From NCBI GenBank assembly GCA_947034885.2, contig OX344750.2:35822821-35886820 (forward strand): a DNA stretch of 64,000 nt, given 5' to 3'. Below the pieces are notes generated by a model, which did no database searches, was not told the origin of the DNA, and saw only the letters and a program-made list of their open reading frames with translations. The stretch comes from Thuidium tamariscinum. Taxonomy: Eukaryota > Streptophyta > Bryopsida > Hypnales > Thuidiaceae. This document shows positions 46,120-58,860 of the stretch, piece after piece; the stretch's first letter is position 1; every line of letters begins with the position of its first letter. The position numbers were made by a program, and so were the translations under genes.

Positions 46120-48322
46120 GTGATTGGCATTAGATGCAAGACATTTTTTGCACCCTACATTTTGCATCTATGAAAATGCATTACTAATTCACAATGTGTC
46201 TACAACTTATAGAACCACTTACATTTCATAGTCCTTCACTAATGTGCAAAAATTGTTGTTCAATTTTTAGAGCATGTTGGTCAAGCCCTAAAGCTAATTT
46301 GTGCAATTTTATATGTAATGCTATGATTGTGGCATATGACACCCATAGGTCAGAGAATTCCTAATGATACCCAAGAGTATTACAAGGAAATAGGATCCAC
46401 AAATGTATGACCCCTTTGTCAAGTGACATTACCAAGTTTTTTCAACTAGTCTAGCTAAGAATGTATTTATAAACTAAAAATAAGTTTGTCTCAAAAGCTT
46501 TAAATCTACAATTCCTATTTGACTTCTTTATGAGTTCATCTCATTGCATGCTATTATTTATTTTGAAACTATTCTAATTAACTAAATATTAAGAATGTCA
46601 TACTATTTTAAATTTGTGTATAGAATTGAAATATCATTATATCATACTAACTATAATAAAAAGAAAACCATTTTGTTGAAAGCCTAATTTTTAACCCTTA
46701 ATAAGATAAATTAATATAGTTATTTGTCCATTTCAAATCATATAGTTCAAAACATTCTTGAGCATATAGGGAAGGATCCTTCTTCAACAGTAATGGTATT
46801 ATTAATAAATTATTCATCTAAGGTAGCTACGTTTTAAGAACCCCTATCTTAATGACTCCATCTTTAAGAATGCAAGCATTAGAGGAGTTTTTGGCCTTTG
46901 AGAGATTGTTCTAAAGCAATTTCCTAAAATTGTTATCAATGCTATAGACCAACCATTGTTGGTCTCAATTTTTCAATTTAAAAAAGAATTCAAAATTTTC
47001 AAAATGTATTAAATTTAAAAAAAATGATATATATAATTTAAATTAAAAAATAAACCAATAGTTGATTAAAATAATTAATCAATATTACTAGACGAGGCAA
47101 TTGATCAACAACATCAAATTGTTGATGTGGTAAATTGTTGATTATTGATGTTGTTCCTAGCATTCGAGAATTTGCAATCTTCCAAAGGTTCAAATTTCCC
47201 CTAATAAATGCTATATCTACCTCCATGAAGAATTAACCTCCTACCTAAAGTACACCAATCCATTTGGATTTAGTATCTACATTTCTATCATCCTACTTTT
47301 GGCTCCAAGTCCGTCCAGAAAATAACCCAAATCTTTTTATGTTTTTGACAAAATTACTATAAGAATGTCAACGAGTGGTAACTTGTTAATTCTTTAATGG
47401 TGAACACTTGAGTACCATTGGATACATGGGAGAGTAGGTATGAGTTGTTCATAAGATACCAATGACTCCACTTTTATGAATGGTTTTATAATTTCAAGGC
47501 AAACCACTTCAAAAATTCATAGTAATTATTTTTCTAATAAATAAAAAATTGTATTTCCACTTTGGATTTGGTTCATGAAAGAAGCATACATCTCTGAAAA
47601 ATACATAAGATAGTCTGCTCTAAAAGTGTCCACATAAACCTACCTAACTCATCATGGACAAAAGTACATATTTCAAATAACATGTCATTGGTTCCTAGAT
47701 AAAGGTCACATTTAGAACGCAGTTGCTTTTAGAGGAGACTACCTTACCTCTTTTGAAGCTTGCTCTAAGATATTCAGATAGCTACTGTAGTTTGCATGGC
47801 AGTAGGCTTATCTACTTTATGTGCATGTAGCATAGATCTCTCAACACACCCTCCATTCACGTGGGAGTAACTGAAGCTTACGTTTTTAGCAAAAGGAGCA
47901 GCAACATCATATTCTAACTCACTGCAGCAAGCAAATCTACAGTTACTCAGCCTCACAGAAAAAATACCCAAAATGCAGACACTGATTTTTTAACCTCTGG
48001 CTTGCAATGTAATTCTGAGGGTTTCATGATTTGTTCAAAAAACAAAAAAAATAAGAAACAGACACTGACTCCCTCAAGCACTCAAGAGTGTACGGTACTC
48101 CGTCACGCACAGTCATAACTTCGTACCACAAGCAACTCCCACAAGGTAAATGCCCAACCAAGACGGACCAAGAAAAGTGCGCTCCAAAAAGTGCGCTCAC
48201 TCACTCCGTCACTCATCCTGTCCTTGGCAGCAGTCTATGTTGCTTGTGTAGGCCGGCTGGCATTGACTGATTAGCTTTCAAACTCTTCAAGATTATCCGA
48301 AACGGTACACAATACTCGCAGA
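46120..48322. other. AT-rich intergenic DNA, no gene recognised
   Basis: Short frames only. About 47098-47156 holds a small cluster of inverted words (CAACAACATCAAATTGTTGA type) that can fold. From 47740 the composition rises toward the next gene. No RNA gene is seen. Confidence 0.45.
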
Positions 48323-48720
48323 TCATGAGAATTCGGTACCCACGACACGTGCATCAGGAGCTTTGGATGGAGCCCAATCCATGATCCGCTTGGCCTTGGC
48401 CAAACCGTTTCCAGAAATGATCAACAGTGCCATCAGTACAATACTAAGGTACGTTCCCAGTTTTCAGAAGAAAAAAGATCAGAATCAACATGAATGGAGA
48501 GTTTAATTAACTTACTCGAAACGCAAGGATTTCGGATACGTGACCGTGGCGTCTTTAAATGCGGTCTTCGCAGCGTCATAATCTTCCGCAGTAAGTTAAG
48601 TCTGCGCGGTGAGACGTTCTTCTTCAGTGTTGGGGCCACATTTGCTAGCTAGTTCTGATCACTTGTACTGCACTCTACCAATCTCCACGCCATTCTCCTT
48701 CTGCCAATCTGGAGGGAGTT
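48323..48720 (-). pseudogene. Small decayed gene, unknown family
   Basis: Two exons can be drawn on the minus strand, about 48516-48720 and 48323-48443, joined by a 72-bp intron with GTAAGT and TTAG borders and matching phase. The 3' exon encodes 39 residues with a hydrophobic segment (IVLMALLIISGNGLAKA) and a tail ending APDARVVGTEFS. The 5' part reads PPDWQKENGVEIGRVQYK, a TGA stop, SELASKCGPNTEEERLTAQT, a TAA stop, then AEDYDAAKTAFKDATVTYPK, all in one frame. Two in-frame stops too close together to hide introns suggest inactivation. The kept intron argues against a processed copy. I do not recognise the family. Alternatively only the downstream part is a real exon pair. Confidence 0.4.
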
Positions 48721-49086
48721 TGGTCTGATTGGTACAGTACGGTTGCAGTCTTTTACCGCTGGTACGGTGTCAAGCTCCAAGCTTGAGGGGGATGCTTGAA
48801 CTGCTTGTGCTTGAATTGCTTTGCCAATTTGAGCCTTTTAGGTGCTTGGGGGTGTGAGGAGCGAATTGTCTCTGTGAAGGAGTGGCTATGGCGAGTTTCG
48901 AGAGGAGTGGCTGCGGATTTTGGTGAGGGAGAGACTGGGGTGATTTGAACGGGGAGTAAGAGGGAGTCACCATTGGGTACGTGGTTTTCCGCAATCTGGT
49001 CCTCTTCTTTGTGGGGATCAGTTTCGGTCTGGCAGTGTCGGGCATCGCCATCTCTGTTTTTGCTGTGGTGTGGCGAGGTGGGTGTG

Positions 49087-52000
49087 ATGAGGATGTCTGG
49101 GACGACCGCTTTATGGCATCTGCTGCTGGTGCTGCTCGTCGCGACCACAAGCGTGGGCGTGACGGGCGCCGTGGCGTCGCCGCTGGGGCGCGGCCATCGC
49201 GTGACGTCCGTCTACGACTTCCCTGATGGCCGAGGCTTCGTCGCCGATCTGGAGGCCATCGAGCAAAGCACCCTCTACGGTGCGGATATCAACGAGCTGC
49301 GCATGACTGTCAGGTACCAGCTCGGAAGCTTGTAATTCTATTAGACTGCAATCCCCAAATCTTGCCCGAAGCATCATTCTGTGCAATCCTGAATTGCAAC
49401 CTTCTCCCTTCTTCCCTGTCTCTTCTGTGCAGAATTTTGTGTCTTCAATTACTGCTTTTGTACAGAGCTTACAGTCCCCAAATTTTGTCTCCAATTACAT
49501 AATATCTTCCATTTATTCAAGATGTTGTGTATATTCTAGCTCAGCAGGATTGTAGTAACCGCTCCACGAGCTCTCCATTCCACCCAATCCCACCAAATTC
49601 CACCCTTTTCAAGCAGTGCGACTTCATTGCTTGCCAAGTCTGGTTCCCAAGCACTGATCTGCTATCTGTACTAATTGTTTCCGGAGGCTGTTGAAGCGAG
49701 AATAATACCCAATGTTGAAGCAGTGTTATTTCATTGTTTGCTAAGTTTGGTTACCCCACTCTGATCTGCAATCTGCACTAATTGGTCTGTAGGATTGCCA
49801 AAAGCTCTATTGAAAAACGGCGTGACTTTTTTGTAGAATCGAAGGCCAATTCCGCATCCACGTCCAAATCACCGACCCAAGCACTCCCCGCTGGGAAGTC
49901 CCTCTTTCACTAGTCCCGCGTCACGACCCCCGCGCCTCCAATTCCAACGCCCGCTTCACCCTCCCGCAACTCCCCCTCCTCTCTCTCACCTACACCACCA
50001 ACCCCTTCGGCTTCGCCGTCACTCGCCTCTCCAACTCCCAAGTCCTCTTCAACTCCACTCCCAGCGTCACTTCCGAGGGGAATCTCTCCTTCAACCCGCT
50101 TGTCTTCAAGGACCAGTACCTGGAGCTTTCGACCCACATCCCTTCCGAGGCCACGCTGTTTGGGCTGGGTGAGAGCACGCGCCCTGATGGACTTCCCCTC
50201 GTGAAGGGCAAGACCTATACTCTCTGGGCGACGGACATCGCCGCCTTTGTGGAAGATGTGGACTTGTACGGGGCGTATCCGTTCTACTTGGATGTAAGGG
50301 AAGGCGGGATGACGCACGGGGTGTTGTTGTTGAATAGTAATGGAATGGACATTCAGTATGGGGAGGGGTTTCTCACGTGGAGAGTGATCGGGGGGACGTT
50401 TGATTTCTACTTCTTTGCTGGGCCATCGCCGTTGGAAGTGGTGGATCAGTATACGGAGCTCGTGGGCAGACCGGCACCCATGCCGTTCTGGAGCTTTGGT
50501 ACGTTTGATTTTACGCTTTTCTGGCTCTATTTCCCCGTCACTAGACTTTCATTTTTTTGGGTCCTTTTCCCGATTGCTGTGGTTCCATGTCCAATTTGTT
50601 GCGGTGAATGTGTTAAAAGCATATGGAACGGGACGATAAGTTTACAATTCGATGTTGCCTACCCAGGGGTTACGGTTTCTGGGAAGAGTTTACTTGACTT
50701 GTTGTGTGCACCGACCAGTGGATTAAAGCTTTGGTCTAACAGCTACTGTTGTGCTACGGTGAGCAGGTTACCATCAGTGCAGATGGGGTTACAAGAATGT
50801 ATCCGCCCTCAAATACGTGGTCGAGAATTTCAAGAAGGCGAAAATTCCTCTTGATACCATATGGAACGACATCGACTACATGCAAAACTACTTGGATTTC
50901 ACGCTCGACTCTGTCAACTATCCTGAGGATGAGATAAGTAGTTTTGTGGAGGAGCTACATGCTAATGGACAACATTACGTGTTGATTCTTGACCCTGGTA
51001 TGCATTTTTCATCCTTGTCTCTCATCAGAATTGGTCAGACCTGCGTAAAATATGGTGCTTTGGATTGAGAATGAGATTTTAGCCTGTGTACATGATTACG
51101 AGGTTGTTGCTGTAAGCGTCCATCTTCGTTCTTAATTCTCAGTAGAGTGAGAATCTGAAGGTGGTGTTTACGAGTTCTCAAATATGAATTTAAAAATATT
51201 TTTCAGCTAGATTCACTTGGGAACTCCAATCCTAATACTAAGTGCGCAGTTACCTTGAGAGTGCTCAGGAAACTGTTCTAAATCTCAGTATCGTATTCTG
51301 TTTCAACTTGTGTAATTTGAATGTGTCTAAGCGGAATCTTCAGTCAATGTTATCTTCTGGCTTTCCCAAAAAAAGATCACTTCCGCTCATCCCATAAGCA
51401 TTTCTAGCTGACTGCATCCGTTTCTTTTTTTGAACTGCTTCAATAGGGAGTCTCCCGATGTCACAGAGCCATTCAAAGTCTACTTACGTGTGAATTGCTT
51501 AATGAGAAGAGATAAATGATCACTTCAGTGTTTTTGTGGAACCACGCACCTGAAGAGTGTTTGTTCAAGGTCTATGGTATTTTGGTACCATGTTTGCACA
51601 AAGATGTAAGACGAAGATAGAAGCGAAAGGAAGCAAAATTCCAAACAGTATTTGGCTTTTAAAAGTACTGCCTGACGAGTGTCTCTTTCGCTGTCCCAGG
51701 AATCAGCATGGCCTACACCAATTACAGCACCCTGGAGCGCGGCCTCGCCCAAGACATCTTCCTCAAGGACGAGCAAAGCAACAACTACCTGGCGCAAGTG
51801 TGGCCAGGCCCTGTGTACTTCCCGGACTTCCTGAACCCCAAGGGTCGGGCCTGGTGGACCAACGAAGTCTCCGAGTTCCACAAAGCGATCCCCTTCGACG
51901 GGCTCTGGATCGACATGAACGAGGTGTCCAACTTCTGCAGCGGCACGCAGTGCAAGTTCAACGGCGTGGTGTACCCCAACCACAACGAGTGCTACCTGGA

Positions 52001-54279
52001 GTGCAGGCAACCGGCTTCCCAGTGGGACGACCCGCCGTACCAACTCGCCCGCGGGGCGTATGAGCACATCGGGGACAAAACGCTGGCCATGAGGGTGAGG
52101 CATTTCGATGGCACCATCGAATATAATGCCCACAACTTGTTTGGGTTGTCGGAGTCCATTGCGACCAACGAGGCGCTCGTGGCCACGCGGAAGAAGAGGC
52201 CCTTTGTTCTTTCCAGGTATGGTCCCTGCTGTTGTCCTGCTTTTGGGAAATGGTTTGAAGCGTGTGACTTTGCGATACGTGGTTTGCACTGGGTGAATTT
52301 AATTGTGAGTGGTGGTAATGACATAAATTGCTTGCCCTAGTCAGCAAATCAGATGAGAATTAGCGAGAAAGGAAAGCATCATTTGAGGAGCTTTATTGCT
52401 TGAGTGACGTAATATGAATGTGGCAGAATTTGGGTGTCTGTTAGGTTGCCGTATGCCTCAAGGGGTCACAAAAAAAACATAAGCCGATTGTGCTTCAGAT
52501 CTGTCAATTAAACATACTTAATTACGAAGGGGCCTAAATTTAATCGTGAGCCATGCAAGTCACCCAATCATGGTAATATCCATCCATACGGCTCCTTCAA
52601 TGAAATTTTCACGAGTTGGAGTCTGGCAAGTACTAACTCTCAAGCTGTTCTAGATGTCTAGGTGTTAGGTTCTCCAACTGTGCGACTCTTGTATGCATGT
52701 GTGGATGATTCGAATTCAATTTCTAGGAGAATTATCTAGACTTCGTGCTTGTTTCTGTTGAGAATCACATCACCTACAGAGGTGTACAATGTGTTTCGTC
52801 TGTGTACAATGGAGTTTCCTCTTGCGGATTACGAGTGCTGAGATTAGCGGTTCGAAATACGACTTCCACAATTATCTCAAGCTACTAAAAGCACCGAGAA
52901 ATGTGCTTAAAAAATTAATGTGAACACTGAAATTTCACATAGTTTGTAGAGCTCTGCGAATTTCACCGGATAGAACGTTTGCTAAATCTCGCCACATTTG
53001 AGAACATCGTCCCATCCCTTATTCTTCTTGTGGATCACTATTGCTGACCATTAGTCTTCAATGTGATTCTCTCAGTTAGCTCAAGATTCTCTAAACACTC
53101 GCTGATAATTGAATGTGCTCAAAATTTCAAATTTCACTCTGATATTTAGATTTTCTGTGCCCGTTAAAAAACTTGATTGGATAAAGGATTTGCTAAATTG
53201 GTGCCATCCCCTGCAGGTCGACGTTCGTAGGCTCGGGCGCTCACACCGCCCACTGGACGGGCGACAACGCCGCGACCTTCAAGGACCTCGAGTACTCCAT
53301 CGCCAGCATCCTCAACTCCGGCATGGTGGGTCTCCCCATGGTGGGCGCCGACATCTGCGGCTTCTTCGGCAGCACCACCGAGCAGCTGTGCAACCGCTGG
53401 ATCCAACTGGGTGCCTTCTACCCCTTCTCCCGCTCCCACACCGTCATCGAAGCCATTCCCCAGGAGCCTTACGTCTGGGACTCCGTTGCAGCTTCCGCCC
53501 GATCAGCTCTCGGTTTACGTTACCAGCTTCTCCCTTACTTCTACAGCCTCATGTTCGAGGCTCACAACAGGGGCGCCCCCATTGCAAGAGCCTTGTTCTT
53601 CGCTTTCCCAGAGGATGCCAACACTTTGAATGTCAGCAAACAGTTTTTACTCGGAAGCGGAGTGTTGGTCACCCCTGTGACACTCCCCGAGGTGACATCA
53701 GTGAAAGGCTACTTCCCGAAAGGCACATGGTACAACATGTTCGACTTCAGCTCCAAAATCGAAAGCAAAGGGGAGAACATTGAAGTTGATGCGCCCTTGG
53801 ACTCGATCAACGTTCATGTTCACGAGGGGACGATTCTCCCAATGCAGGAGAAGAAGCTCACTTCCACCGAGGTGATGAAAACGCCCTTCACGTTGGTGGT
53901 GGCGTTCCCTGGTGGAAAAGCCGCGGGGTACGCCCGAGGAAAGCTTTTCTTGGACAATGGAGATGATGTGGAGATGGTGATTCGCAAGGGGAGGTCTAGT
54001 TTTGTCACCTTCGTTGGGCAACAATCGGAGCAAAGCGGTGTCTTGACTTCGAAGGTGGTGAGTGGCGACTACGCAATCCAACGAGGCTTGGTTGTGCAGA
54101 CTGTGGTTATCCTTGGGGCGAATAGTGCACCTTCTGCTGTGAAAGTGAATGGCCAGGCGGTGTCAGCTTCGGTTTCTGCGAAGTTTGATGATGCTGTACT
54201 CACGATCTCCGGGTTGAAATTGTCGGTGGGGAAGGAGTTCCAACTCCAGTGGACTACACAAGCGCATTCTAGTATTTAG
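49087..54279 (+). CDS. GH31 alpha-glucosidase / alpha-xylosidase, secreted
   Basis: Exons 49087-49313, 49837-50498, 50767-50997, 51700-52216 and 53217-54279 join in frame to 899 residues. A hydrophobic N-terminus ([10 protein letters not shown], about residues 11-20) is a signal peptide, so the enzyme enters the secretory route to the wall, apoplast or vacuole. The N-terminal sandwich domain (about 70-265) leads into the barrel: [22 protein letters not shown] (298-308), IWNDIDYM (328-335), the nucleophile Asp445 in WIDMNE (443-448), the acid/base Asp562 in HWTGDN (558-563) and GADICGF (589-595). A C-terminal beta domain follows. These residues define family 31 hydrolases. Plant members of about 900 residues act either on starch-derived maltooligosaccharides or on the alpha-xylose of xyloglucan, and sequence inspection does not decide which. 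An ATG two codons downstream (49093) is an alternative start. Exons are markedly GC-richer than introns. Confidence 0.95.
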
Positions 54280-56452
54280 AGCAGAATCGTTCGTGGGATT
54301 GCGCTGTACTGTACTAGTTCGTGGAGGCAGTTTTTAATGCTATTTGGGAGGTGTAAATTACAAGTGTAGCATACTGAGTTGCAAGCACAATTTTGAAACA
54401 AGGGTCTAGGGATGATGCGGTCGGAAAGTCTCTGACCTGGTCCTTGCTAGATTATGATCGACACCACATTGGCTCGAAACGTTGACTTTTGACCCAAGGG
54501 ATCATACTGAATACCAGTATTTAGTTGGTCATTGTTGATGTGTTGCTATTTCCAATGTATATATAGGGATCATCAGTCCCTGAAACTCGTTCAATGATAA
54601 GCTAGCTGTCACTTCAATATAGTGAAATTCATGGTTTCATGTAAGTAACCTCGATTCGTGGCGACTTTTGTAGTTTTATGTTTGCATTGTAGTCTTTTTC
54701 AGTTCTGAAAACTTGTGGTTCTCTGGTGTGGACGGCAACCACCAAAAAAAGACTTAAAAGTCTGAAACTTGATTCTTAGTTCGTGAGACTGGCTAGCACG
54801 CCCGTGCTTGACCTGTAGTCTTTGGTACTTCGTACTTGAGGTGGGCTCAATATTAAGTTGTGAACCAACAAATCTAGATTCGTTTTGTATGAATCCAGCG
54901 TTCCAGTGTTTTCAGGAATTTAAAGCCCTCGCCTGTTGGGCATAACTTATCATCAGGGAATTTCGGAAGAGACATGCTGCCAGAGAGCAAAATCAGTCAA
55001 TGCTGGCGATATTTTGCTCGCCGAAACACAGCGAGTCGGCTTTCATAGAATGTTGCATTTCCTCATAACTTCTTCTTCCTGCTATGGTAGGAGGCTCAAA
55101 AAGCGACTGGTCATTTGGAGTTGAGGCAAAAAAAACAATGTGAAGAAGTTCTTAAATGAAGCAATATCTGTGTAGTGAGTGGATGTGGATTCCTGCGCTT
55201 GGTTTTTGGCTCTTGACAAGGTGATCCAATGACTGGTTCTTACTTCCATTGTTGGTGAAAATAACCTTCTGAAAAATAATAATTTCTATAATAGTGGTGG
55301 CTCCATGCTGAGAGGATGTGCTTCCATGTGCACAATTTCCATCTAACAAGGGGATCACTCTAGATTGTTTCTTTAAACAAATGAAATGGAAGACCACTGC
55401 AGTTTTGATTACCTCTACCTTGGTTATTTCTTGGATTTACTTGCTCTATATTAAAAGCCATGTTGCAATTGAGAATTTTTGCAAGCTATGAGCAATAATA
55501 GATACCTATGCACTTTTACTTCATTAAATTGTAGTTTATTTATTATCGCTTAGAAAATTTTGATTCTACTTGCATTAGAATTGCTCTTTACCTTTCTGTC
55601 CACTGAAATCAAGCAAACTCCATTAACTTGCCTTTCTATCCTTAGATGGACACTTTATAAGCCTCCTATCATACTTATCTAGTTTTGAACAATCAATGAA
55701 GTCTCGTAACATTATTAAACAAACTGCACCATTTTCCTAAGGAAGAGGGATAATGCCTAAATATAATATGTAGGGATTCATTGGTTGGCTTGGAAGTTGC
55801 AATGCTAGTTGTCATTGGTTGATTGGAAAGTTGTAAAAAGTCATTGGTTGGCTAAAGAGTTGCCATAGTTGTTTTATAGGGGAGCAAAAGGGACCCCTTT
55901 AGTGTTCTTTGGTTAAGAATTCTATATCTTATAGGTGAGTTCCCCCTTAGTGTTTGTTGGTTAAGTATTCTTAGTTTATAGAGATGGTAGTTTAGTAATT
56001 TAGAAATTATAATCTCTATAGCACAATTAGTTAGAAATTAGATTCACTATGGCATCATTATCTAAGACTTAAATCTGTGTTCTTGGTTTCATAAGAAAGT
56101 ATTTGATTAATTTAGAAATTAAAATCACTATGGCATAGTTAATACTTGAGAGTTACCATACTTGACTAGCTATTTGGGTTGACATTTCATGTTGAAATAT
56201 TAATTAAAGTTTGGAAAAGTGACTTAGGAGGTACTCTCAAAATTAGAAAATATATTATTTAAAAAATAAAAAAAATTTCAACACCTTGCATATGGCTACT
56301 TTATCCATTTATATTCTACATTTCATTACACCTTAACCTATAAAGGAGAAGCTAGTGATGGTGGGAATCATCTTTTTGACATTGTATGAATACTGGATTT
56401 AAAAAAATTCCAAAAGCACTCATTGAAAATCAAACAATTGTACAAGACATGA
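54280..56452. other. 3' flank of the GH31 gene and AT-rich DNA
   Basis: No gene is seen. About 55778-55870 contains three imperfect copies of TCATTGGTTGGCT spaced about 30-35 bp apart. About 55895-56150 has degenerate repeats of TTTAGAAATTA(A/T)AATC(A/T)CTAT phrases. Confidence 0.5.
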
Positions 56453-57471
56453 GGGTGACTGCAAGAAACACCTACCGATTTTGTTGTGTTTGGCTGATTT
56501 TTTCGAGAGTACTTTAAAATTAAAAAATTAATTTTTTTTAAATTAAAAAAATATGAATTATGTATACACCTTTAAGATGAAGGTACCTATGGAAGGAATT
56601 TCACAAAAAAAATTGTCTAAGTAGGAGAACTAAAAAAGTGCCAAGTCCCAAGAAAATACATATATTGATGTTTTAATAAGGAAAAAATGGAAAAATTATG
56701 TAAATTCAAAAAATCAAAACTGGCCTTTTACAAAAACTTTATGGACATGGTCATTCATCAAAAAAATCACTAAAATAATACTTTATAGGTTTCAAAATGC
56801 AAGCAAAAAGAAGCTCACTTTGTGGACTTCCACATGACATTAAAATAATTTTTTTCAAAATCCCTCATGTAGAGAGCTGTAAGTCTAATAGAAGACCATC
56901 TCATCCACATTTCATTTCAAAATCATTAAAAAAAAGGTACTCCATAGTACTAAAAACTCCTAAACTACTAAGTGTGACATTCAATCAGGGTCTATTTTTA
57001 GATAATAAAATATTCTTGAAAATTATGAAAAAATAGGGAAGATGTATGCATTAGGAGGGATTTGAGGGCTCCAACGGGCCATTTCAAGACTATTCCCAAA
57101 ACTGGTCTAGGGAACGGCTAGCCACTGTCGGGCCAGAATTTCTCAAAAAAATAAAAAATAAAAATTTTGGGTCCTTAAATATGAAAAAAAGTCCAAAAAA
57201 AAATTTCAAAAAAGAAGAAGTTAATGACGTGGTAGTCACTCAACCACGTAGGATTCCCTACTGAACTGCGTTCCTGCGGTTGATTACAGGATTTCGGGCT
57301 ATGGGAACTCGCGGGCTCCTAGGGCCCTCAAATCTCTCCTAATGATAGTTATGAATACCTTCTGTATAAATCTTGAATCATTTGGAGCCAAAACATAGAA
57401 GTTATGGCCAAAAAACAAATCAACACATTAGGTGTGACAGAAAATAGGACAAGTGTTTCTTGCAATTACCC
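56453..57471. mobile_element. Non-autonomous TIR element, family A, copy 2 (with nested MITE)
   Basis: It starts GGGTGACTGCAAGAAACACC and ends AAGTGTTTCTTGCAATTACC with a final C. The ends match those of 11393-12164. Without the 296-bp family B MITE inside (57049-57344) its length is about 720 bp, close to the other copy. No coding sequence and no clear target duplication. Confidence 0.65.
57049..57344. mobile_element. MITE, family B (CATTAGG ends), copy 3, nested
   Basis: It begins CATTAGGAGGGATTTGAGGG and ends CCCTCAAATCTCTCCTAATG. Internal words GACGTGGTAGTCACTCAACC and ACCACGTAGGATTC resemble the copy at 16177. It is inserted within the family A element, so it is the younger of the two. 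Confidence 0.8.
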
Positions 57472-58559
57472 ATCACCTTTCCACACAAGATTTTAAGAAT
57501 GAATAATTGCACTTCAACCTAAAAATGGCCACAATGTCTTATATAGGTTAACCCCTAAGCACCTAAGCCCCTTAAATATGGTCTCTCCAATTTGAAAAGT
57601 TGTTGTACTTGAACTCTTATAATCTTTTCAATAGTATAGTCAAATCATTTGTCTCATTTCTTTGTTGTTCTAAGGTTGTCTTGAATACCAATTGATATGG
57701 TTAGTTTTTGTAATTCTTATTTTTAATGATAGTTTGATTGGAATGAATGCAAAAGGATCTAGATTTTGGTGAACATGAGCTAGGTGCTCTAGGGTTAAGC
57801 ATTGTAGCCTAAATTACATGTTTGTAAGAGAATAAGAGAAATAATTTCCATTCAAGGTTTTTTTATAGGCCTTGCAAGGCCTAATTGCCTCAAAAAAAAT
57901 TCATCACTTGCAAGTTTGTAGAAAAAAAGAGGGAAAATGTGTTAAAAAATGCCAAACTGCAATAATGCCCTTGCACACTGTTGCCACAATGTTTCAAAAA
58001 TCTCATTTCATCTGTTGCGCAAAGCTAGCACATATGAAAATTACATACAAAAATTACATATTCACAATTGCATACTCAAGTATGGCCTCCTTCAATGGAG
58101 TCCCCAAAATGAAGGAGCCAAGAAACTCAGAACCTTCTTGCAAGAAAGGCCACATAACCATTGGTCTGAAAAAACCCAGAAAACACTGTTTCCATTTATT
58201 CAAACCTGTCATCAGAACTATGATATGTGCATGTGACATGTGCGGAGGTCTGAATTCAAGTTCACAATCTACGGAATTCTAGGGTTTCCACCGTAGCCAC
58301 TCCACCTCCAATGCTTAAAAAAAAACCCTTCCAAAAGGGTCTAACTTAATATCCCATACTCTTTGCCCCCAAACTAGCATGCTTGGCAGTACAAAACCTC
58401 AGGTCGAAGCTCAGAAACAACATGTCTTTGAATAAACCCAAAGACTGCAGCGAAGTAAAGATATACTATTCCACGGGGGATGACACTTGGACCCAACCGG
58501 CTTCCCATATGCCGGATAAAACACCCTGCAGTCTGACGTGGATCCGAAATCTCTTCCAT
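57472..58559. other. Intergenic DNA before the snoRNA cluster
   Basis: No gene is recognised. The open frame of 136 codons at 57872-58282 has no family features and overlaps other random frames. A TTAA followed by CCCCTAAGCACC at 57548 resembles a lone end of the TTAA elements, with no partner found. Confidence 0.4.
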
Positions 58560-58572
58560 TCTAGGGTTCGCT

Positions 58573-58667
58573 TAGGGTTTCAAGTGTTGTCCTTTGCTGA
58601 TTAGGGTTTCAGTATGGTTTCTGATTTTCATTTCCTTCGCGTTTTACGTTCTTACTATGTCTGGGCC
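58573..58667 (+). promoter_or_regulatory. Telo-box and site II-like motifs ahead of the snoRNA cluster
   Basis: TAGGGTTT occurs at 58573-58580 and 58602-58609 (a shorter TAGGGTT lies at 58562), and TGGGCC at 58662-58667. The combination of telo-boxes and TGGGCY site II elements is characteristic of plant promoters for ribosome biogenesis genes, including snoRNA genes. That these motifs drive the cluster downstream is an inference from position. Confidence 0.5.
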
Positions 58668-58794
58668 TGATGCTTCCTCAACTCGGAAGGAGTTTGGGAC
58701 ACAGAATTCTATATTTTAGTGGTTTTGAGAAGCATAGATTGGGGTAAGTGGAGCCTACTTGGTTACATCGCTTACGAATGTTCCTTTTGTGTGA

Positions 58795-58860
58795 TGTGCC
58801 CCATATCGAGTCTGCAGCAGTCTTCCTGTCCATGGAGATCTGACTGCCGCATGGGGCACA
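58795..58860 (+). ncRNA. Stable hairpin, possible snoRNA part
   Basis: TGTGCCCCAT at 58795-58804 pairs perfectly with ATGGGGCACA at 58851-58860, and GCAGTC pairs with GACTGC in an inner stem. ACA is the last triplet of the stem, followed by AAT, which could suit the 3' hairpin of an H/ACA snoRNA. No H box with a 5' hairpin was confirmed, so identity is open. Confidence 0.4.

Noticed and set aside
48753..49150. Two overlapping minus-strand frames of 126-131 codons over the start of the GH31 gene
   Set aside because: They are antisense shadows of the GH31 first exon and its upstream DNA. Their composition (Ser/Pro/Lys-rich) follows from the opposite strand.
49910..50317. A 135-codon minus-strand frame inside GH31 exon 2
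   Set aside because: The sense frame carries unmistakable GH31 sequence; the antisense frame is a by-product of high GC at third positions.
51525..52289. A 254-codon minus-strand frame, the second longest in the window
   Set aside because: It covers GH31 exon 4 in antisense. The sense strand encodes the catalytic WIDMNE motif and is clearly the real gene.
57872..58282. A 136-codon plus-strand frame
   Set aside because: It overlaps a 95-codon frame in another phase and a minus-strand frame, contains no recognisable motif and starts in repeat-rich DNA.
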